The translations under genes and the position numbers were made by a program. A stretch of DNA of 64,000 nt from Variovorax fucosicus (GTDB lineage: Bacteria > Pseudomonadota > Gammaproteobacteria > Burkholderiales > Burkholderiaceae_C), in assembly GCF_030316825.1 (NCBI RefSeq), contig NZ_JASZYU010000001.1, forward strand, positions 1,054,001 to 1,118,000. Reading direction: 5' to 3'. Below are positions 60,648 through 64,000 of the stretch, piece by piece. The notes under the pieces are model-generated. The model saw nothing but the letters and a program-made list of their open reading frames with translations, made no database searches and was not told the origin of the DNA. The first letter of the stretch is position 1; each line of letters begins with the position of its first letter.

Positions 60648-61943
60648 TCATACCCGGCCGCCCTTCATGAGGACACGGTTCTCGTAGTCGATGCGCAGCA
60701 CCACCGCGATCGCGATCAGGTTCATCAGGATCGCGGAGCCACCGAAGCTCATCAGCGGCAGTGTGAGGCCCTTGGTCGGCAGCGCGCCGAGGTTTACGCC
60801 CATGTTGATGAAGGTCTGGAAGCCGATCCAGATCCCGATGCCCTGGGCCACCAGGCCCGAGAACACGCGGTCCAGCGCGATGGCCTGGCGGCCGATGTGC
60901 ATGATGCGGCGCGTGAGCCAGAGGAACAGCGCGATCGCGAGCAACACGCCGACCAGGCCGAACTCCTCGCCGATCACAGCCATCAGGAAGTCGGTGTGGG
61001 CTTCGGGCAGCCAATGCAGCTTCTCGACGCTGCCGCCAAGGCCGACGCCGAAGATCTCGCCGCGGCCGATCGCGATCAATGAGTGCGAGAGCTGGTAGCC
61101 CTTGCCGAGCGCGTTGTTCTCGCCGAACGGATCGAGGTACGCAAAGATGCGCTCGCGCCGCCAGGGCGACGAGGCGACGATCATGCCGAAGGCCACGACC
61201 ACGAGCGCGGCGATGACGAAGAACATGCGCGCGTTGACGCCGCCCAGGAACAGGATACCCATCGCGATGATCGCGATCACCATGAAGGCGCCCATGTCGG
61301 GCTCGGCCAGCAGCAGCATGCCGACCACCACCACCGCGATGCCCATCGGCAGCACGGCGCGGAAGAAGCGCTCCTTGATCTCCATCTTGCGCACCATGTA
61401 GCTGGCCGCGTAGAGCACCATCGCGAGCTTGGCGAGTTCCGACGGCTGGAAGCTCATGAAGCCCAGCGGAATCCAGCGGCGCGCACCGTTCACGCTGCGC
61501 CCCACGTGCGGGATCAACACCGCCACCAGCAGCAGCAGCGACGCGACGAACAGCCAGGGCGCCGCGCGCTCCCAGGTCTTCATCGGCACCTGGAAGGTCA
61601 GCAGTGCGGCAACGAACGCGATCAGCAGAAACAGCGTGTGGCGCAGCACGAAGTACGACTGGCTGTAGTTCATGCGCGAGAAGCGCGGGTTGTCGCCCAA
61701 CGCGATCGAGGCCGAATACACCATCACCAGGCCCCAGGCCACCAGCGCCATGGTGACCCAGAGCAGCGCCTGATCGAAACCAAGCACGCGCATCGGCGTG
61801 GCCTTGGTCTGCGCGATGTCGGAACCGCCGAGGCGCACCGGCAGATGCATCGGCAGCGCATCGATGCTGCTCCTTGCGGCACGACGGAACCAGCCGGCAA
61901 AACGGCTGTTTTCGTTCGGGGTGGCGGCGGCGGTCTGGTTCAT
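60648..61943 (-). CDS. ftsW: septal SEDS glycosyltransferase FtsW
   Basis: Ten-TM peptidoglycan polymerase of the divisome, partnering FtsI. 431 residues with a polar N-terminal extension of about 50 residues. SEDS motifs: [73 protein letters not shown] and [14 protein letters not shown]. Overlaps murD by four bases (61940-61943). Confidence 0.97.
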   Translation of the reverse strand: MNQTAAATPNENSRFAGWFRRAARSSIDALPMHLPVRLGGSDIAQTKATPMRVLGFDQALLWVTMALVAWGLVMVYSASIALGDNPRFSRMNYSQSYFVLRHTLFLLIAFVAALLTFQVPMKTWERAAPWLFVASLLLLVAVLIPHVGRSVNGARRWIPLGFMSFQPSELAKLAMVLYAASYMVRKMEIKERFFRAVLPMGIAVVVVGMLLLAEPDMGAFMVIAIIAMGILFLGGVNARMFFVIAALVVVAFGMIVASSPWRRERIFAYLDPFGENNALGKGYQLSHSLIAIGRGEIFGVGLGGSVEKLHWLPEAHTDFLMAVIGEEFGLVGVLLAIALFLWLTRRIMHIGRQAIALDRVFSGLVAQGIGIWIGFQTFINMGVNLGALPTKGLTLPLMSFGGSAILMNLIAIAVVLRIDYENRVLMKGGRV

Positions 61944-63805
61944 GGCTGTTGGCCTTCTGGCGCGTCGGCGAGCGACTGCACGGCCTCGCAGAACGCCGCT
62001 GCGCGGTGGGCGTAGTCCTTGAACATGTCGAAGCTGGCACAGGCCGGCGACAACAGCACCGCATCGCCCGGATTGGCGCGCTGGGCCGCGGCCTGCACGG
62101 CCTCTTCCATCGAGCCCGCATGCAGCAGCGAAACGCCGGTGCCCGCCAATGCCTCTTCGAGGATCGGCGCATCGCGGCCGATCAGCACCACGGCGCGCGC
62201 GAACTGGCGCACCGGCGCCGCCAGCGGCGTGAAGTCCTGGCCCTTGCCTTCGCCGCCGAGGATCACGACGATGCGACGCTCGGCACCGAGCCCGCTGAGG
62301 GCGGCGACGGTAGCGCCGACGTTGGTGCCCTTGCTGTCGTCGAAGTACTCGACCTCGTCGACGATCGCGACCGGCTCCACGCGGTGCGGCTCGCCCCGGT
62401 ATTCACGCAGGCCGTAGAGCATCGGGCCAAGTGCGCAATCGGCCGCGCTGGCGAGTGCCAGCGCGGCCAGTGCGTTGAGCGCGTTGTGCTGGCCGCGGAT
62501 GCGCAGTGCGTCCGCGGGCAACAGCCGCTGGAGATGGATCTCCACTTCTTCGACCGGGCCGCCGCGCTTGCGCTTGATGGTCTCGTCGGCTTCCAGTGCG
62601 CGGACCAGCCAGGCCATGCCGTTGATGCGCTCGATGCCGAAATCGCCGGGCCGCAGGGGCATTCCGGCGCCAAAAGTGATGTGGGTGCGCTGTTGCGGGC
62701 GCTGCAGCTTGACGCGCACCGGCGCCGGCAGCATCTGCATGACTGCCGCGTCGTCGCGATTGAGCACCATCGGGCCGCGCGTGCCGAAGATGCGCGCCTT
62801 GGCCGCCGCATAGGCCGTCATGTCGCCATGCCAGTCGAGGTGGTCCTGCGTGAGGTTCAGCACTGCGGCTGCGGTCGGCTCGAAGTGCTGCACGCCATCC
62901 AGCTGAAAGCTGGAAAGTTCGAGCACCCAGACCTGCGGCAGCGTGCCCGCGTCCATGTGCGCCGCCAGCGTATCGAGCAAGGTCGGGCCGATGTTGCCGG
63001 CCACCGCGACCGTCTTGCCGGCGCGCTCGACCAGTTGGCCCGTGAGCGCGGTGACGGTCGTCTTGCCGTTGGTGCCCGTGATGGCGAGCACGGCCGGGCG
63101 GTAGCCCTGCGCCGGCGCCGGCTCGGGTGCTGCGATCGGCAGCGGCTTCTCATCTCCGGGTGCAGCCGCGGCGGCCGGCGCGGCTGTCGAGAGCTCGGCG
63201 ATGCGGGCAACGAACTCGGCCGCATCGCGCGCGGCGGTATGCACCGATGCCTTGGCCGGAACCACGGGCACCGAGGCAACGACGACAGGCGGCGTCGGCT
63301 CGGAAACGGGTTCGGGTTCAGATTCAGGTTCGATGGCTTCGGCCATCGGCGACGGATCGACCGGCTCGGCCAGTTCGTCTTCAATTTCGGTTTCAGTTTC
63401 GGTTTCGGCTTCGACCGAATCACCCGACACCGCCGCCGGCTCCTCGAGCGGCAGATCAACGGCCCGCAGGTCGTGCAGGGCCTGCGCGAACAGATCCAGC
63501 TCGCCGCCGACCGGCAAGCCGATGGCGCGTGCCGCATCGACCACCGGCGCGATGGTGGCCGGCGCCAGGCCCGGTGACCGGTAGACCGCGCGGATCGCAG
63601 TGCCTTCGATCAGGCTGGCGGAGAACGGCCCGCCGATGAAAGTGGCCTGCGGCCATTCCGCCCGCAGCGTCTCCAGCAGTGCGGGCGCCTCGCGCGTGTC
63701 GGCAACCGTGACCTGCGCGCCATGGCGCGCGCACCAGCGTGCCATGGCCAGGCCGGACAGGCCCAGGCCAAGGATCAGGACGGGTTGGTCTTGCAGGTGT
63801 TTCAC
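61940..63805 (-). CDS. murD: UDP-N-acetylmuramoyl-L-alanine-D-glutamate ligase MurD with large insertion
   Basis: Adds D-Glu to UDP-MurNAc-L-Ala. 621 residues versus about 440 in E. coli; GTG start. The N-terminal UDP-binding domain ([28 protein letters not shown]) is complete to about residue 115. It is followed by an inserted region of about 110 residues (about 116-230), first acidic ([15 protein letters not shown]), then Pro/Ala-rich. The ATP domain resumes with [40 protein letters not shown] and [13 protein letters not shown]; the C-terminal domain has [11 protein letters not shown] and [12 protein letters not shown]. Active-site motifs are intact. Confidence 0.95.
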   Translation of the reverse strand: MKHLQDQPVLILGLGLSGLAMARWCARHGAQVTVADTREAPALLETLRAEWPQATFIGGPFSASLIEGTAIRAVYRSPGLAPATIAPVVDAARAIGLPVGGELDLFAQALHDLRAVDLPLEEPAAVSGDSVEAETETETEIEDELAEPVDPSPMAEAIEPESEPEPVSEPTPPVVVASVPVVPAKASVHTAARDAAEFVARIAELSTAAPAAAAAPGDEKPLPIAAPEPAPAQGYRPAVLAITGTNGKTTVTALTGQLVERAGKTVAVAGNIGPTLLDTLAAHMDAGTLPQVWVLELSSFQLDGVQHFEPTAAAVLNLTQDHLDWHGDMTAYAAAKARIFGTRGPMVLNRDDAAVMQMLPAPVRVKLQRPQQRTHITFGAGMPLRPGDFGIERINGMAWLVRALEADETIKRKRGGPVEEVEIHLQRLLPADALRIRGQHNALNALAALALASAADCALGPMLYGLREYRGEPHRVEPVAIVDEVEYFDDSKGTNVGATVAALSGLGAERRIVVILGGEGKGQDFTPLAAPVRQFARAVVLIGRDAPILEEALAGTGVSLLHAGSMEEAVQAAAQRANPGDAVLLSPACASFDMFKDYAHRAAAFCEAVQSLADAPEGQQP

Positions 63806-63854
63806 ATCAGTGCCTGCAGCGATGCGTGAAGCGATGAGCGTGGGCGCATTTCAC

Positions 63855-64000
63855 TCACCTCAGCTTCAGCGTGGAAAGACCCACGAGGCACAGCAGCATC
63901 GTGATGATCCAGAACCGCACCACGACCTGGGTTTCACGCCAGCCGCTCTTTTCGAAATGATGGTGCAAGGGTGCCATCTTGAGCACGCGCCGACCTTCGC
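63855..64000 (-). CDS. mraY: phospho-MurNAc-pentapeptide transferase MraY, C-terminal end
   Basis: The last 47 or so codons of MraY (first part lies beyond the right edge). The minus strand reads [20 protein letters not shown], the conserved HHH motif of the UDP-MurNAc-pentapeptide site, then the final [22 protein letters not shown] and stop at 63855. Lies 49 bases upstream of murD. Confidence 0.93.
   Translation of the reverse strand, partial: EGRRVLKMAPLHHHFEKSGWRETQVVVRFWIITMLLCLVGLSTLKLR

Overview
The window is high-GC chromosomal DNA from a betaproteobacterium. Gene content and order point to the Comamonadaceae (a Variovorax- or Acidovorax-like organism): pilS-pilR-ampD next to nrdA-nrdB, tandem Bug-type tripartite tricarboxylate receptor genes, a histone H1-like (AKKAP)n protein, and a long dcw cluster. 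This placement is an inference from layout and protein character; no rRNA or marker search was possible. No prophage, insertion sequence, CRISPR array, tRNA or rRNA was seen.

Layout. 1-7 kb: an RND-efflux adaptor (cut by the window edge), a small exported protein, miaB, then a tightly overlapping glrK-qseG-like-glrR envelope-stress two-component operon. 7-9.3 kb: opgH (osmoregulated periplasmic glucan synthase) behind a textbook sigma-54 promoter, with upstream sites matching the enterobacterial GlrR operator. 9.4-14.6 kb: a lipoprotein histidine phosphatase, a GFA-family protein, ffh, a CcsA/YpjD-type membrane protein and a small zinc-ribbon protein. 14.6-18.4 kb: pilS-pilR-ampD. 18.6-23.1 kb: nrdA-nrdB with a pair of NrdR boxes. 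23.3-29.9 kb: the H1-like protein, then on the minus strand a PfkB-family kinase, a zinc-finger/DUF3426 protein, prmA, accC-accB, a TlpA-like thioredoxin and an unrecognised protein. 30-33.3 kb: mpl, a DUF985 cupin, and a DAHP synthase preceded by a complete aromatic leader-peptide attenuator. 33.3-37.5 kb: tldD, a serine hydrolase, rodA. 37.5-40.1 kb: a NarX/NarL-like two-component pair. 40.3-44.9 kb: a YqiA-like esterase, two Bug receptors divergent from a MarR regulator, a sulfatase. 45-52 kb (plus strand): an RNB-family exoribonuclease, a TonB-like protein, aroE, mtgA, a PlsC-like acyltransferase, a CdsA-like cytidylyltransferase, ruvC. 52.4-64 kb (minus strand): a small membrane protein, lpxC, ftsZ, ftsA, ftsQ, ddl, murC, murG, ftsW, murD and the end of mraY.

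The genes share an envelope theme: peptidoglycan precursor synthesis and division (dcw cluster, rodA, mtgA, mpl, ampD), lipid A (lpxC), phospholipid and fatty acid supply (accBC, plsC-like, cdsA-like), glucans (opgH) and envelope sensing (glrK-glrR). Aromatic supply (aroG-type DAHP synthase, aroE) and dNTP supply (nrdAB) are also present.

The strongest regulatory observations are (1) an apparent GlrR/sigma-54 control region placed between glrR and opgH, and (2) a classical ribosome-mediated attenuator in front of DAHP synthase whose leader peptide has seven aromatic residues in an eight-residue run. Structural oddities include four copies of a ~95-bp dispersed repeat at gene boundaries, a 43-bp near-perfect inverted repeat next to ruvC, a MurD with a ~110-residue acidic/proline-rich insertion before its P-loop, and non-canonical GAFTGA loops in both sigma-54 activators.
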